From Doryteuthis pealeii (taxonomy: Eukaryota; Mollusca; Cephalopoda; Myopsida; Loliginidae), in the NCBI GenBank assembly GCA_023376005.1, contig CM042181.1, positions 25,044,789 through 25,108,788 on the forward strand: a stretch of DNA of 64,000 nt. The letters are read 5' to 3'. Below, piece by piece: positions 33,410-45,312 of this stretch. The first letter of the stretch is position 1. Each line of letters starts with the position of its first letter. A program made the position numbers and the translations under genes. The notes below the pieces were generated by a model. It had not been told where the DNA came from and did not search any database. It worked only from the letters and a program-made list of their open reading frames with translations.

Positions 33410-33900
33410 ATGAGGCTTGATGATTACTATTATCTGCATTATTCGGACTATTGTTATCTGTACAATGTTTCGGCCAATATGCCCTCCGGCCTTCTTCAAT
33501 TGGATACATGGCCTAGTGGATAAAGTAGTTAGGTTAAGACAGTTCTAAGTGACAGTTATCTCTAGATTGCAGGTTCAATCCTGATCAAGGGCAGCAGTAA
33601 CATAGAATAATGATTAACACAGCTTAACACCCCTACCCCAGCTATGGTTAGCAGAATGAGAACAGGATACCCCCGTGGATTGAATAAAGGGTTAGGTTCA
33701 AAGTTCCGTGATGGCTCCCGATTAAGACAAGAAGGTTCCCGATTATAACAAGAAAGTTCCCGAGTCCGAAAAGAATGTTCCCGAGTCCGACAAGAAATAC
33801 CTGAAGAAGGCCAGAGGGCATATCGGCCGAAATGTTGTACAGATAACAATGAAGATGAGGACAATAGTCCAAATAAAACAGATAATACTTGTCAACTGGA
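33410..33900 (+). mobile_element. SINE-C, fullest copy with tRNA head, 21-bp array and inverted tail
   Basis: A reversed tail at 33418-33500 precedes the tRNA-like head (ACATGGCCTAGTGGATAAAG A box; GCAGGTTCAATCCTGATC B box). The body contains AATGAGAACAGGATACCCCC. An array of exactly four 21-bp units follows at 33713-33796, each a variant of GTTCCCGAGTCCGACAAGAA. The tail CCTGAAGAAGGCCAGAGGGC ... GGCCGAAATGTTG ... GAGGACAATAGTCC ends near 33895. Confidence 0.85.
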
Positions 33901-34212
33901 TTTTGCCATTCCGGCAGATCATATGATAAAAATAAAGGGAAAAAAAAAATAGATAAAAAACCTGTAAAAGAGTGCATGAACTTGAAATGCAAGGAAGAAT
34001 TGAAACTAATCAGACCACAGCAATGCTGAAATCAGCTAAATCCTGAAAAACTAAGGAGACTTAAGGTTACCCTTAGTGTAAAAAAAAAATGTTCAATAAT
34101 AATAACAACAATTGATAATGCTTCACCTAATGATAAGAATAAATAAATAAGCGAAAATGGTCTGTTCTTTAGGCGCATGCGCAAAATGCCCCCCCCCCCC
34201 AAAAAAAAAAAA

Positions 34213-34449
34213 TTGCTGTTCCTGCCGAGGAATCACAAGGTTCTGAGTTCAGTACTGGTCCCAGTCAACTCAATGCATGAGTAGCACAGTCTAGGTAATC
34301 TGATCTATGCGGTAAAGTGGGGAGCTGACGATTGGTATGGCGCTCCACCTCAGCAAAAATAATCTCCCTCGTCTAGCACTAGCAAAAAGGGGATAGACTT
34401 CCTCACTGTCCGGCTGTTACCGACAAAAGGCCACTCCGCCAACTTTACT
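34213..34449 (+). mobile_element. SINE-A copy lacking its 5' end
   Basis: CGAGGAATCACAAGGTTC, GAGTTCAGTACTGGTCC, the full body and end CCAACTTTACTTATTG. It is preceded by a C11 A13 homopolymer pair at 34189-34211. Confidence 0.85.
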
Positions 34450-35873
34450 TATTGAATAATATCCCAGACCACATATTCCAGCACGAGATTCAGATGTAAG
34501 GGAGGCAACTCTATAATTAAGCAAGTATTTGTAAGCTCCCTTGTTTTTAAGCTTAAGCTTAGGTTGAAAAATAAATTCTAAAAAAAATACCTTTCATATG
34601 CACTTGGTAAATTTTATCATTTAATTAAAATAAAAAGACCTGAAAAAAATTGTATGATTAAATTGGAACTGATAATAATTACTATAACTTCTTGAGAATT
34701 TTTTGATATATTGAAACAATATTTTTAGAAATTACTTATTTGAAATTTTGATAAAAATTATTCTATAATTTTTTTCTGATGAAAGAAATTTAATTTCATT
34801 GTGAAATATGTTTTGAGTAAAATAATATTTATAATGCCCACTAACTGGGTTGTCTGGAGACACAGCAGAATTTTCATTGTTTCTTTAATATCCTCCCCAC
34901 AAAATTCAAGTTACCTTACAATGTTGCATACTATTTATATACTGTTTACTGAGTTTATATTCGTTCTTCTATTTTACTGCTATGATGTTTCTTGACCAGC
35001 ACCCATCTCCTCACTTGTGTTCTTGTTGTCCATGTGTTGCTGCTGTATGCCTATCACCATTTTGTTCTTGTCATTCTCCTTGTTCCACATCACTTCTCTT
35101 GTTGTTCCATATTCTTCTCAGGCAGAATAAAACATGATCACATTTTTATGTGCACATATTTTATTTCTTGGTTTTACAATTTATGAAGAGTCATAAATTG
35201 TGAGCAGTTACCTGTAAGTAGAATTAAATTCGGGTCTGTCATGTTAGAGTCAAGGGAGCCAGTGAAAATTCACCACTGACTGTTAATAACCCTTGACCTC
35301 TAGAGGTGCAAATCTCATGCGCCATGAGAAATGCATGATTTAGTTTAGAGATTAGATTCAACCTAACTTTGGAGCGGAGCAGATGTGTCGCTGCTGAGGT
35401 TGATCTTGTTAGTTCATTTAATTATAATGATCAAAATCAGCCCAAAAGAAGACAAGCCATTAGTTAGAAGAATTAAGAAGAAGAAACAGTTAAAAGAATT
35501 AACACATAACCAGGGAAATGAAGATCACCAACATCATCTCTAAAGTAAGTTTCTAATCTATCTCTCTCTCTATATCATCTGAGAACTCTCTCATTTATAT
35601 ATGTGAGTATATAACATTACCAATAACATTTATTGACTAAATGAGTTGGGAATCAGTTATCTGAGCATAACTAGAATTAATCTACTTTCATTGGTAAATT
35701 TTAAATGACTAAAGTTTCTAGCAAACATTTAACATGACTTGAACATGAACATGGATTTCTATTGGATTAGAAATCCAATAAAAATCTACATTCTCAAATG
35801 ACAATGAACTGTCACTCAAACTTACTGATCTACATTAACGGTCAGAATTTATTCAACCTAACCTATACTTAGA
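34450..35873. other. Unassigned AT-rich DNA
   Basis: Two open frames around 34801-35186 have no recognisable domain. 35215-35520 is more balanced and ends in a CTAGAGG/AGCGGAGC region of unknown origin. No exon signals are convincing. Confidence 0.35.
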
Positions 35874-36126
35874 TGGCTGGTTTAGTTCAGTCATTAAAGC
35901 ATTCAACTAGGAACCACAAGGTTCCTGGTTCCATACCGACCCTCGCCAACTCGGCGTATGTGTATCACAGGGATGTGTGTGGCAAAGTGAGGCGCTGATG
36001 GTAGATGTGGCGCTCTACTTCAGATGCAAAAAACAATCTCCTTTGGTCAAGTAATAGTGAAAAGTGGATAGACTCCCTTGCTGTCTGGCTGATACCGACT
36101 TTAAGCCACCCCAACAACTTTACTTA
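35874..36126 (+). mobile_element. SINE-A copy, full length
   Basis: GATGGCTGGTTTAGTTCAGT, GGTTCCTGGTTCCATACC, the body with GAGGCGCTGATGGTAGATGT, tail CAACAACTTTACTTACTTT. Confidence 0.88.
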
Positions 36127-36129
36127 CTT

Positions 36130-37005
36130 TAAATCACACTACATGTCAATAATTGATTTTGCCAATCTATTATTATATAAACATACCTATCACAAATTAT
36201 TTTTCAACTTCATAACTGTCAAGTTATGTATTTCTTTTCTACTTCTTTTATCAACTTCAAAGTTTTCTTCTTCTCTTCTACTTAATTATCTGTAGAATTC
36301 ATTTTTCCATCAATTATTTTTCACATCAATATACACATATTACAAAATGTTCAATAAAATATCACAGGATCATCTGTATCCTTTTCAGAAATATCACAAA
36401 AGACCTACACTACATGTCAACGTTAGATTTTCCAATTAATTATGTAATGCTAACCTAAGTGACTAATTTTAGCATTGTGAATTGCTTTTTTTTTTCTCTG
36501 TAAAAAAACAAAACTTTATTAACTTTCTGAGAAGGCAAATCATGTATTTATCTTCAAATGTACCAGATGTATAGATTATATACATATATATATATCATCA
36601 TCAAGACCAGAAATAGAAATAAAAGAAGTAATTTCAAATGCTTAATTTTTAAAAATTGTTTGGAAAATTAAAGTCATATTTTCTTCGGTTGAAACTCAGA
36701 TCAGAATTTTCTATGAGAAATTTCAAGTCAATCACTTTAAAAAAAATAAAATCCTTAAAACATGCACAAAATTAGGAAATTGATTGCTTTAACAAAATTC
36801 TTTTATTGTAAAGCATAAAGGAAAATTTAGAATATCTTCTTATTATAATGGAGATTGCATGTTTATCTGTCTGTAACCGAAACTATATTACTACTCAAGT
36901 CACAATTCACTTAATTATTTACGACACATTCTCCATGATTTTATTTTTAAATCCTCAGTCATTAATAAAATTGTTTTACATTATCAATACTGTTATCAAC
37001 ATACT
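36130..37005. other. AT-rich DNA, nothing recognised
   Basis: No repeat family or coding frame was identified. Confidence 0.35.
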
Positions 37006-37462
37006 AATAATGATAATGAAATTTATTGTGTACACTAGTGGTCAGGTGCACCACAACTCATCAAAGTCTCATGTCTAGTACACAGAATAATCTATTAGTG
37101 TCAGGAACACAAACAGCGTACAGTAATAATATACATGTATGTGTGCGTCCATATGTGTGTGATATCAGGTATAGTGTTGGCAGACTACAGGAAGCATGGA
37201 GGCTTTGAAAGATGCAGTGTTTCAGCAGCCTACAATGGATGCAGGCAGTTTATTCCATGTCTCGGCAACTCTGAGCATGAAAAAATGTTTCTGAAAGTCA
37301 TGTGAGCAATGCTGTTTTCTGACTTTGTAGGCTGGCCCATGTGAGTTAGAAACATGGAGATCAAAAAGGTGCTTAAGGTTGCTGTTGTTAAGATGATTAA
37401 TGACCTTATGAGCAGAGTTTCAACGAATCCATTCTCAGGGCAGCAAGATGTTCAGAATATGG
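37006..37462 (-). pseudogene. Jockey/CR1-like LINE 3' fragment (part 1), split by SINE-D
   Basis: The plus strand starts with the reversed tail GATAATGAAATTTATTGTGT and follows the 57.3-57.8 kb LINE through the region encoding its C-terminus, up to the 11-bp duplication TCAGAATATGG at 37452-37462. The LINE resumes at 38017. Confidence 0.9.
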
Positions 37463-38016
37463 TTTGGTTTGTTTTGTTTTACAGCATATCAACCTCTGTG
37501 GGTCATTTAATGCCTACAAAGTTGTGAAATAAATTCATTCTTAATGCATAATACAATTTTGTTTATCAACTCATGTTTTTCTATTTAACCCATAGATGGG
37601 ACCCTAACAGGTACTACCACTCCGGGTCAGAGTGGACCAGGGAACAATGGTGATGAAGGGGTGCTCCACACTCCCCAAACCTCCAAAACTGGAACCTCAC
37701 CATCAGGTAGAGTTTAACGTCATTCCCAGGACATCTAGCACTCATATGATAAAAAGGGGTTGGGGCTTGCCATAAGGGCAATGGGGTTGGGAAAATCATA
37801 TAGGTGCTAGGGTTGACGTGACCAGCCGATTGATTAGTGACCGCCCGACTAGCCCAAGATAGGGTCAAAGTGGAGTATTGCAAATCATGAACTGCTCATC
37901 CACTTGGGCTCTATCCTTAAGCCTCACGAGTTACCACCCACGGCCAACAGGTGGCCCCATTGGGGGAGTCTTACCCCTCTGCAGAGGTGCAGTCTAATGC
38001 CCTAGCCACAGGGTGA
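37463..38016 (-). mobile_element. SINE-D, full length, nested in the LINE
   Basis: A 554-bp insertion exactly bounded by TCAGAATATGG (37452-37462 and 38017-38027). On the minus strand it begins TCACCCTGTGGCTAGGGCAT, a plausible tRNA-like A box, and ends GGTTGATATGCTGTAAAACA followed by AAACAAACCAAA. Other copies: 24680-25145, 41389-41671, 62230-62715. Confidence 0.88.
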
Positions 38017-38170
38017 TCAGAATATGGTAGATGCCTAATGGAGGGTATTTGTTTGGTTGCACGTCTCTACAGTTTCTAGGAGGTTAATGTTCTGAACGAG
38101 ATAAGGGTTCCAAACTGGTGATGCAAATTCCAAATGTGGCCGTGCCATTGTTTTGTACAGCTTTTAATAT
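38017..38170 (-). pseudogene. Jockey/CR1-like LINE 3' fragment (part 2)
   Basis: Continues the LINE after the SINE: GTTTCTAGGAGGTTAATGTT, CAAACTGGTGATGCAAATTC, TGTGGCCGTGCCATTG, matching 57790-57940. The 5' end is lost. Confidence 0.88.
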
Positions 38171-39003
38171 GCAATTGTATTTATATTAGTGGTTTACAGT
38201 GTGAATGGAAAGGATAATTTGCATATTGATATTGATAATTTGATTTTAATAAATATCTGCTTACTATTATTGATTTCTAATTTTTTGGTTTTATCTTAAT
38301 TTTATCTTAGCAAAATTCTCGGGGATAAATCTTAAAGAAATTCATTAACAAAAAAAAAATAACTGTAATTTTATTCTTTACTTCCTATTTTAACTAAATT
38401 GTTACATTAGGAAAATTTAGCAATGAAAGATGGAAGCATTGGAAGAGTAAATTTCAGTTGCTCTATTTTTTGATTTTACCCCTATTTCAAATCTTTTTGT
38501 CTGCATTCTTATTTAGTTTCATTAGCCTTTCTAATTTAATATGATATTTTATTACATTAAAATTTAAATACTTGCACCGGAGGTGCATATATTTGCTAGT
38601 TCACCCAATATCAATTAACTGGGAAATTATTTTATAAACCTTATGACTTTGTCGTTACTTACTGAAAGGGAAGTAACTCATTTGATTCTATTATCTCAAA
38701 AGAATTTGAACAACTATTATTGATGTATGGTCATTAACCCTAATATTCTATCACTGCTTTCCAGGTTTTACATACTTAGCTTGGCTTAGTTTAGCACAAA
38801 GGTGTGCTTAGTGAGAATTGAACTCAGTAACAATGGTCTGCTAGGCAAGTTCACTAACAATTACATTAAACAGGAGATCCTTTTGACTAAAAATAGAGAT
38901 TTCTTAAATCACAGTGGATTAAGGTTTTTGGAAGAAATTTGAAGTTTTTGTCTTAATTTCTGAGATGGGGATTTTATCTTTATTATACCTTGTACTCTGA
39001 CAA
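38171..39003. other. AT-rich DNA, nothing recognised
   Basis: No gene or repeat family member was identified. Confidence 0.35.
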
Positions 39004-39280
39004 ATGGGGCAGGTGGCCTAATGGTTATCGTCTTAAGAAATGGACATGGTGACCAAAGTTCAAATCTGACAGGAAACTGTTTGCACTAATACCCTTAGGA
39101 TAGGCATGCATCTATCTTTTCTCCCTCTATCTATAGATAAATAGTAGAAGAGACTGAGCTCTTCAGCCTTGGTATGGTAACCAGTCTAGGAGAAGAAAAA
39201 CTCTGAATTTTAAACTAGTTTTGCTTTAAAAATTGACTCTGTGTCACATCCTGCCCATGAAGGAGGAGTTGGGTAAATAC
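39004..39280 (+). mobile_element. SINE-B copy, long form
   Basis: GGGGCAGGTGGCCTAATGGT head, AAAGTTCAAATCTGACAG, AATACCCTTAGGATAGGCAT, GGTAACCAGTCTAGGAG and the AAAATTGACTCTGTGTCACA 3' extension. Confidence 0.85.
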
Positions 39281-39594
39281 ATACTAGTATCATTATCTTT
39301 GTTGTTTTTTTTATGTTTTGGTCATTATATCTTCTGTCTTTCTTCAGGTTTCTGTTATAGTCAGTAAGCTTTTATTGTTTTAATATTTCTCAAGTGAATA
39401 TATGGAACTAGGTTGATCCAAAAGAGTACAACAGAAATTATATTTAAAATATAAGTAATATCAATGATGTATCATCATCAGTAACATTTTGCATCCACTG
39501 GACAAAGGTCATTCTCAAAAGGTTATGGTCATGTCGGTACAATATTCTGGTCACAAGCATACAAAAATATCTCATTGGCATGCCATATACACAA

Positions 39595-39905
39595 ACAAAC
39601 ACATACGCACACAAATTAAAAACAGACACACAAACACTCACACACACACATACAAAAGCAGAAACATACAAACAAAAACAGACACACATACACAAACATA
39701 CAATTAAAAACAGATACACATATAAAAACACATACACACACAACAGACATACAAACAATAAAACACACACACAAACAAAAATTAACACACACACACAAAA
39801 ACAAACACAACAGACATACAAACAATAAAACACACACACACACACACACACCAAAAATTAACACACAAACAAACACAAACAAAAAAAAACAAATACACAC
39901 ACAAG
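39595..39905. repeat. CA-rich imperfect minisatellite
   Basis: ACA/CACA-rich. It contains two direct copies, ~67 bp apart, of a block including ACAACAGACATACAAACAAT (from ~39740 and ~39807). It creates Cys/Val-rich frames on the minus strand that are not genes. Confidence 0.9.
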
Positions 39906-40313
39906 TAATATATTAACCTTTTAGAGAAACAGTAAATCAGACCTGTGTGAAAAGTACAGTTTTCTTTCTTCAAAAGAGAATTGTAGAAAATTCTCAGGTG
40001 CATAAAAAGAATCAGTTTTGATTGCTGACAATGAGCCAAACTGGTCAGTATATATTAGTTGCCATTTCTTTTATTCTGTTTTTCAGCATGTTTTTCTTTA
40101 AAGAAAAAATAACTCCTTCTTTTTCCTTGTAGATTGTAAACATGAAGAAAAAAAATGGAAGAATAGACAGACTGAAAAGTAATACATAGAATTCAATTGA
40201 TGTATATTAGTTCTTTCAATTTTATCACCTGTTAGCTATCTTATCTTATCTATTATTTCTTCTCTTTCCTCTTTGCCTCTATTTCTGGGAAAAAAAGAAA
40301 AAAAAAGAAAAAG

Positions 40314-40747
40314 GGTTAAATCAAATTTAACGGACCTAAATTCCATCATTGTATGTCACCCTGCCGAAAGAAAAATATATCAAAAACAAAGAATTAACTG
40401 AATTTAATGAAATTTTCAGTGTTGATATATCAATGAATAAAAGATATAATGCACCAATTATTTTATTTAAAAACTTTTACATTTTTTCAGATCAGGTAAC
40501 TTTGAACCACGTATCTTTGAGGCAAAACACAGATTCTCAAAGATATGTGGTTCAAAGTTAACTAACCTGAAAAAATGTAAAAGTTTTTAAATAAAATAAC
40601 TGGTGCATTATATCTTTTATTCATTAATATATCAACGCTGAAAATTTCATTAAATTCGGTTAATTCCCTGATTTTTGGTATTTTTTTTTCTTTCGGCAGG
40701 GTGACATATGATGGTGGAATTTAGGTCTGTTAAGTTCGATTTAACCA
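40314..40747. mobile_element. Foldback element X, copy 1 (~200-bp arms)
   Basis: Left arm 40314-40527 and right arm 40533-40747 are reverse complements with few mismatches. The ends are GGTTAAATC / GATTTAACC. Arm landmarks are TTAACGGACCTAAATTCC, TGTCACCCTGCCGAAAG and TAATGCACCAATTATTTTAT. The central loop is CACAGATTC. A second copy is at 63123-63543. Confidence 0.88.
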
Positions 40748-40749
40748 GA

Positions 40750-41375
40750 AAAAGACCCTCATTTTTTCTTGTAGACAATAAACATGCAGAATTTTCAAAA
40801 ATGGATTAGCCATTGTGGTAATAATAAAATTAACACAAACAATGAGTTCAGTTATTTGAACAACGATAATGACACTTCTCAAAATTTTAGACAATAGATA
40901 AAGCATGTATTTTGTTCTATCATTTCCACATATTAAAACAAGTTCAGTGATCAGTTACAGTTTTGCATTAGTTTTCACACTAATCTCGTCTATATATAAA
41001 TATCACAATTCATTACACAGCAAACATGGTCATGAATTTAACAAGTTACATATATTTAACTTATGTAACTAACATGATTTAAATAAAAAAAATAAAAACA
41101 TTAACAGTGATGCTGATAGCTTTTTGATTTAATGTGTCCTGGGATGCACATATTTGCTATGAAAGGGTCCCCAGAAAAATTTATGGGTCCCAAGTAAATC
41201 CGTCTAACTCCTACCTTGTAACCTACCCTGCGTAATTCGTTTCTAAGAAACTATTGAAATGTATTTACAAGTAGCATGAAATGATGAGAGAAGAAAAAAG
41301 AAAAACACTGGGATGCATAGATAGATTTTTGTGCGTCAGGGATGCAGGACACGTACCTATCAGCATCTCTGCATT
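40750..41375. other. AT-rich DNA, nothing recognised
   Basis: No repeat family or coding frame was identified. Confidence 0.35.
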
Positions 41376-41388
41376 AAAGAAACATAGA

Positions 41389-41671
41389 CTGGCCTGTCAG
41401 TGAGTGTTTATCCTGATGGAGAGGTTTCAATTTTGTAGATCTGGGTAGTGTGGAGTACTCTTTCATTGCCATTACTCCCAGGCCCACTCTGACCCAGAAT
41501 GGTAGTACCTGTTAGGAACCCATCTATAAGTAGATCTGTTTGAAAAAAATTCTTAAGAAACAAATATACAAAAAACGTAAATATGAATATACAATGAATG
41601 TGATTCCCTAACCTCTAGGCATAAAATACCCCAAGATGGGTTGACATGCCATTAAAATCAATCAATCAATC
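41389..41671 (+). mobile_element. SINE-D, 5'-truncated, plus strand, with target duplication
   Basis: The body (CCACTCTGACCCAGAATGGT-like block, TAGGAACCCATCTATAAG) ends in GGGTTGACATGCCATTAAAA and an (ATCA)n tail. It is flanked by AAAGAAACATAGA at 41376-41388 and 41672-41684. Confidence 0.85.
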
Positions 41672-41802
41672 AAAGAAACATAGATTTCAGAGAATGTTGA
41701 GAAATGTTTATGAATCAGATGTTTGAGCAGTTGTGTTCATTACAACATAAATGTCTTCAGTATACACTATCACCAATAAACAAGTATGCCCCCCCCCCCC
41801 AA

Positions 41803-42022
41803 AGATTTTAGACCTTTAGGCACCCCTTTATGATCTCGATTCATAAAGACATGTTTTTCATTTACACCGTCAAAATCCGGTTGTTAGGGGTTAGGGTTAG
41901 TTTTATAATTTTAAAAAAAAATCGTCTGTTAACAAACAACCGGATTTTGATGGTGTAAATGAAAAACATGTCCTTATGAATTAAGATCGCAAAAGGGGTG
42001 CCTAAAGGTCATATGGTCCAAG
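41803..42022. mobile_element. Foldback element with telomere-like tract in the loop
   Basis: Arms 41805-41887 and 41936-42022 (shared GACATGTTTTTCATTTACAC and CAAAATCCGGTTGTT blocks) flank a loop containing TTAGGGGTTAGGGTTAG (41887-41903). There is no ORF. Confidence 0.8.
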
Positions 42023-42024
42023 AT

Positions 42025-43020
42025 TTTTATAAAAAGTTAATTTTCTTCTAAAGCAAACCTTCCAGAATTTTATCATTTCTAGTGGAATATTATACAATCA
42101 AAACAGATACCTGTATATTAATACTCATGTTCCTTAATTGTATAACCATTATCATCTTGCAACACCTTCTGGTTAAAAGGGAGACCATCCAAATCATCCA
42201 AGATGAAATGCAAAAATGTAAATCATGATTATCTAGTGTTGCTTAGCCGCCGAATTCTTATTTCTTATTAGTGTTGTCAAAATAAATGCTAAATGATGGA
42301 CCATTACATTCTTATTATAAAGAAAGAAAGGTAAGAAAAAAGACATGCTACACAGAAAAGATATAATAAAGAAGAAAGAAAAGAAAGAAAGAGAGAGGAG
42401 AAAGATAGAGTGAGGGAGTGAGTGCACAGAAGCGATAATGCTAATATGTTTCAATTGAATATAATGAAAAGATGAAAAGAAGGAAAGAAAGAAAAAGAAG
42501 TGAGAGAGAGTTAAATCAAGATTATTATACTTTTTACATATTGAACTATTTTGCAATAGCTCTTAAATAAACATATAAAATGTTGTAATAATTAAATTAT
42601 CATACTGTGCTATATCCACAGGTCCCACTAGGTATTCATTAACATTACAACTTTCAAACTTTGTAGCTTAAAATAAGTACACCTCATATATAGTCATGCA
42701 ATTTTATTTTTAGTTACTGAGTTTCATTGGTATAAAATTGGGTAGTAAATAATACCTAATAACATCCATTTTGATAGTAAAATGTTCTATGGGAAATAAT
42801 AAAATCTTGGTATCTTTGGTTTAGAAAAATATTAACATTTTATAACAAATAGTATTAGGGTTCTACTTATTATTTGTGGGTGATACTGGAAATAAAAAAG
42901 GGGATATAAATCTTTACCGACTTTCATCTACCAAATAAATTGCATAGGAAGGTGGTTTAGAAATCTTCTCTCACACTCTCATTGAGAGATTAGTGAAGCT
43001 GCATTTTAGCTATATATCAA
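42025..43020. other. Unassigned DNA
   Basis: Contains an A/G-rich tract (42320-42520) producing a spurious Phe/Ser-rich frame. No gene seen. Confidence 0.4.
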
Positions 43021-43024
43021 TATC

Positions 43025-43150
43025 TTATTTCGATTATTCGGACTATTGTCCTCATCTTTATTGTTATCTACACAACATTTCAGCCAATGTGCCCTTTTTG
43101 CCTTAAAGAAGCCTGGTTAAACACACCAACTGCTCTACCAACTGAGCTAC
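43025..43150 (-). mobile_element. SINE-C tail plus a SINE-A-type tRNA head fragment
   Basis: 43025-43112 is a reversed SINE-C tail (GATTATTCGGACTATTGTCC ... CAGCCAATGTGCCC). 43125-43150 (CTCTACCAACTGAGCTACTC) is a reversed A-box region. Confidence 0.65.
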
Positions 43151-43154
43151 TCTG

Positions 43155-43727
43155 TTACTTCGCTCAGAACATTAACTTCCTAGAAACTGTACAGAGACGT
43201 GCAACTAAATGAATACCCTCCATCAGGCATCTGCCATATTCTGAACGTCTTGCTGCCCTGGGAATGGATTCATTGAAACTCAGGCATCTGGCAACTGACC
43301 TGGTAAACGCTCATAAGGTCATTAATCATCTTAACAACAGAAACCTTGAGCACCTTTTTGATCTCCATGTTTCTAACACACATGGGCATGCCTACAAAGT
43401 CAGAAAACAGCATTGCTCACATGACTTTCGTAGACATTTTTTCATGTTCAGAGTTGCCGAGGCATGGAATAAGCTGCCTGCGTTTGTTGTGGGCTGCCGA
43501 AACACTGCATCTTTCAAAGCCTCCATGCTTCCTGTAGTCTGCCAACACTATACCTGATGCCCCTCTCCATACACATATGCACTCATGTGCACACATACAT
43601 GTATATTATTAATGTACACTGTTCATATTCCTGATACTAATAGATTATTCTGTGTACTAGATATGATACTTTGAAGAGTTCTGGTGCACTGTACACAATA
43701 AATTTCATTATTATCATTATTATTACT
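43155..43727 (+). pseudogene. Jockey/CR1-like LINE, 5'-truncated copy
   Basis: Encodes the last part of the RT protein: an open frame from 43264 to 43557 (97 residues) gives LRHLATDLVNAHKVINHLNN, then LFDLHVSN, KVRKQHCSHDFRRHFF and AWNKLP, closely similar to the C-terminus of the 57.5-59.1 kb ORF. Upstream 43155-43263 continues the element but with a stop. The 3' UTR ends at ACACAATAAATTTCATTATT. Confidence 0.92.
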
Positions 43728-43739
43728 GTTGTCGAATGA

Positions 43740-45091
43740 GATTTTTAAAAATACAAGTTGAAATAAATAATAATACTTCATATAAAAATAAAAATAAATA
43801 AAAAGATGTAGTTAATAAGGATGTTATAAAAAGGGAAAGTTTTAAGTTCTAATTTAAAATTCTCAGTATTTATCTAGAAAATGAACTGTGTAACTTTTTT
43901 TAATTTGTATTTTTGTCTATCTGTAACTTTTATTAAAATGAGTATAGAATCTCTGTGTTTTGTTTAGGGTAAAACTCAGTATTACTCTCTGGTACTTCTG
44001 TTTAATAACAAAAAAAAAAAAATGATCTCTCCATACTTTTAAAAAGAAATTGTCCCAAGAAGAATATTCTGACATCTACATCAAGTAGATGGAGTGTCTG
44101 ACTCAGTAGTTTTGCATCAACCTGAAACTTTTTTAATTAAAAAAAAGAAAAAAAAAAAGCATGTTCAAAATTTTTTTTAAAGATTAAATTTTTTTAATTC
44201 AAAACAAGTGAAAAAAAGAAAAAGAAAAAATAACTTTATTAAAAATTTTTTTTTTTTTTTTTTTTTTTTTCATAAAGACACATTTTATAGACACACTGAT
44301 ATGCATCATCAGTGATGTTCCTGGATTCATGAGGAATTTTGTCTTTCAGCATCACCCCCCCCCCTGCCCAGGTGACTCATCTACAATTTATCACTTCCCA
44401 GCTTGCATCCCAGCAACAACTATTCACAGGCAGACCCTCTTTATCTAAAGGCACCGTGTGTTTTTTTTTTCCATGGACTTCATAATGATTATAACGCCCC
44501 CACTTTCCTAGCAGTTCCTATTAAACCAATTCTAGTGAAGACTCTCCAGAGTGAATGCTCTACAAACACCCATTGGCCCGCATAAGGGTTCGCTAACTGA
44601 CTTCTGCACTGTTCTAACAATTACTGTTAATTCTTAGTTATAATTATCAAGGGCACATAACTCCAGATAAAGGGAGATAATCAATATTTGTCTCCAAGAA
44701 GATGACCATGTCTGAACGGAGTTATTAGAAATTTATAAAATAATAATTTATTTTCAAATAAATAAATAAATAAAATAAAGTTGTTACAGTTAGCTTAATA
44801 TACCATAGAGAAATGTGGTGTAATATATTTCCAAAAACATCACTGTAGCCAAAACCATATTGCACTCGCTGTATGAATTCATATAAGTATGAAAGTAATA
44901 AGCTTTTATTCATTCTGTTTTCAATTTTGAATTAAAATAATTTCATTTTTTTACACTAAATCAAAATTAGTATGTAAACAAAGTCTATTTCATATGTCAT
45001 TTAGTTTGTATAATTTCTTCTATGTTCTTGGAGATTTTTTATTTATTTGCATCAGCAAATCTGTTTTTATTGTAGAATTATAGCACAGTGG
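43740..45091. other. AT-rich DNA with long A/T homopolymers
   Basis: T-run at 44247-44270 and A-rich stretches at 43990-44240. 44340-44640 is more balanced but unassigned. Confidence 0.4.
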
Positions 45092-45312
45092 ACTGACGAA
45101 ACACTGCATCTTTCAAAGCCTCCATGCTTCCTGTAGTCCGCCAACATTATACCTGATACTCCCCTCCACACACATGCGCATACATACATGTATATTATTA
45201 CTGTACACTGTTCATGTTCCTGATACTAATACATTATTCTGTGTACTAGACATGAGACTTTGATGAGTTGTGGTGCACCTGAGCACTGTACACAATAAAT
45301 TTTATTATTATT
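45092..45312 (+). pseudogene. Jockey/CR1-like LINE, extreme 3' end only
   Basis: GAAACACTGCATCTTTCAAA through the stop codon region and 3' UTR to GTACACAATAAATTTTATTA. A very short 5'-truncated insertion. Confidence 0.9.

Noticed and set aside
33713..33796. CRISPR-like array of 21-bp repeats
   Set aside because: Units are directly adjacent without spacers and lie inside a SINE in animal DNA.
34801..35186. Two consecutive hydrophobic open frames
   Set aside because: Hydrophobicity follows from T-rich composition; no start context, splice sites or domain.
39444..39900. Cys/Val-rich frames of up to 136 codons on the minus strand
   Set aside because: Pure translation of the CA-rich minisatellite.
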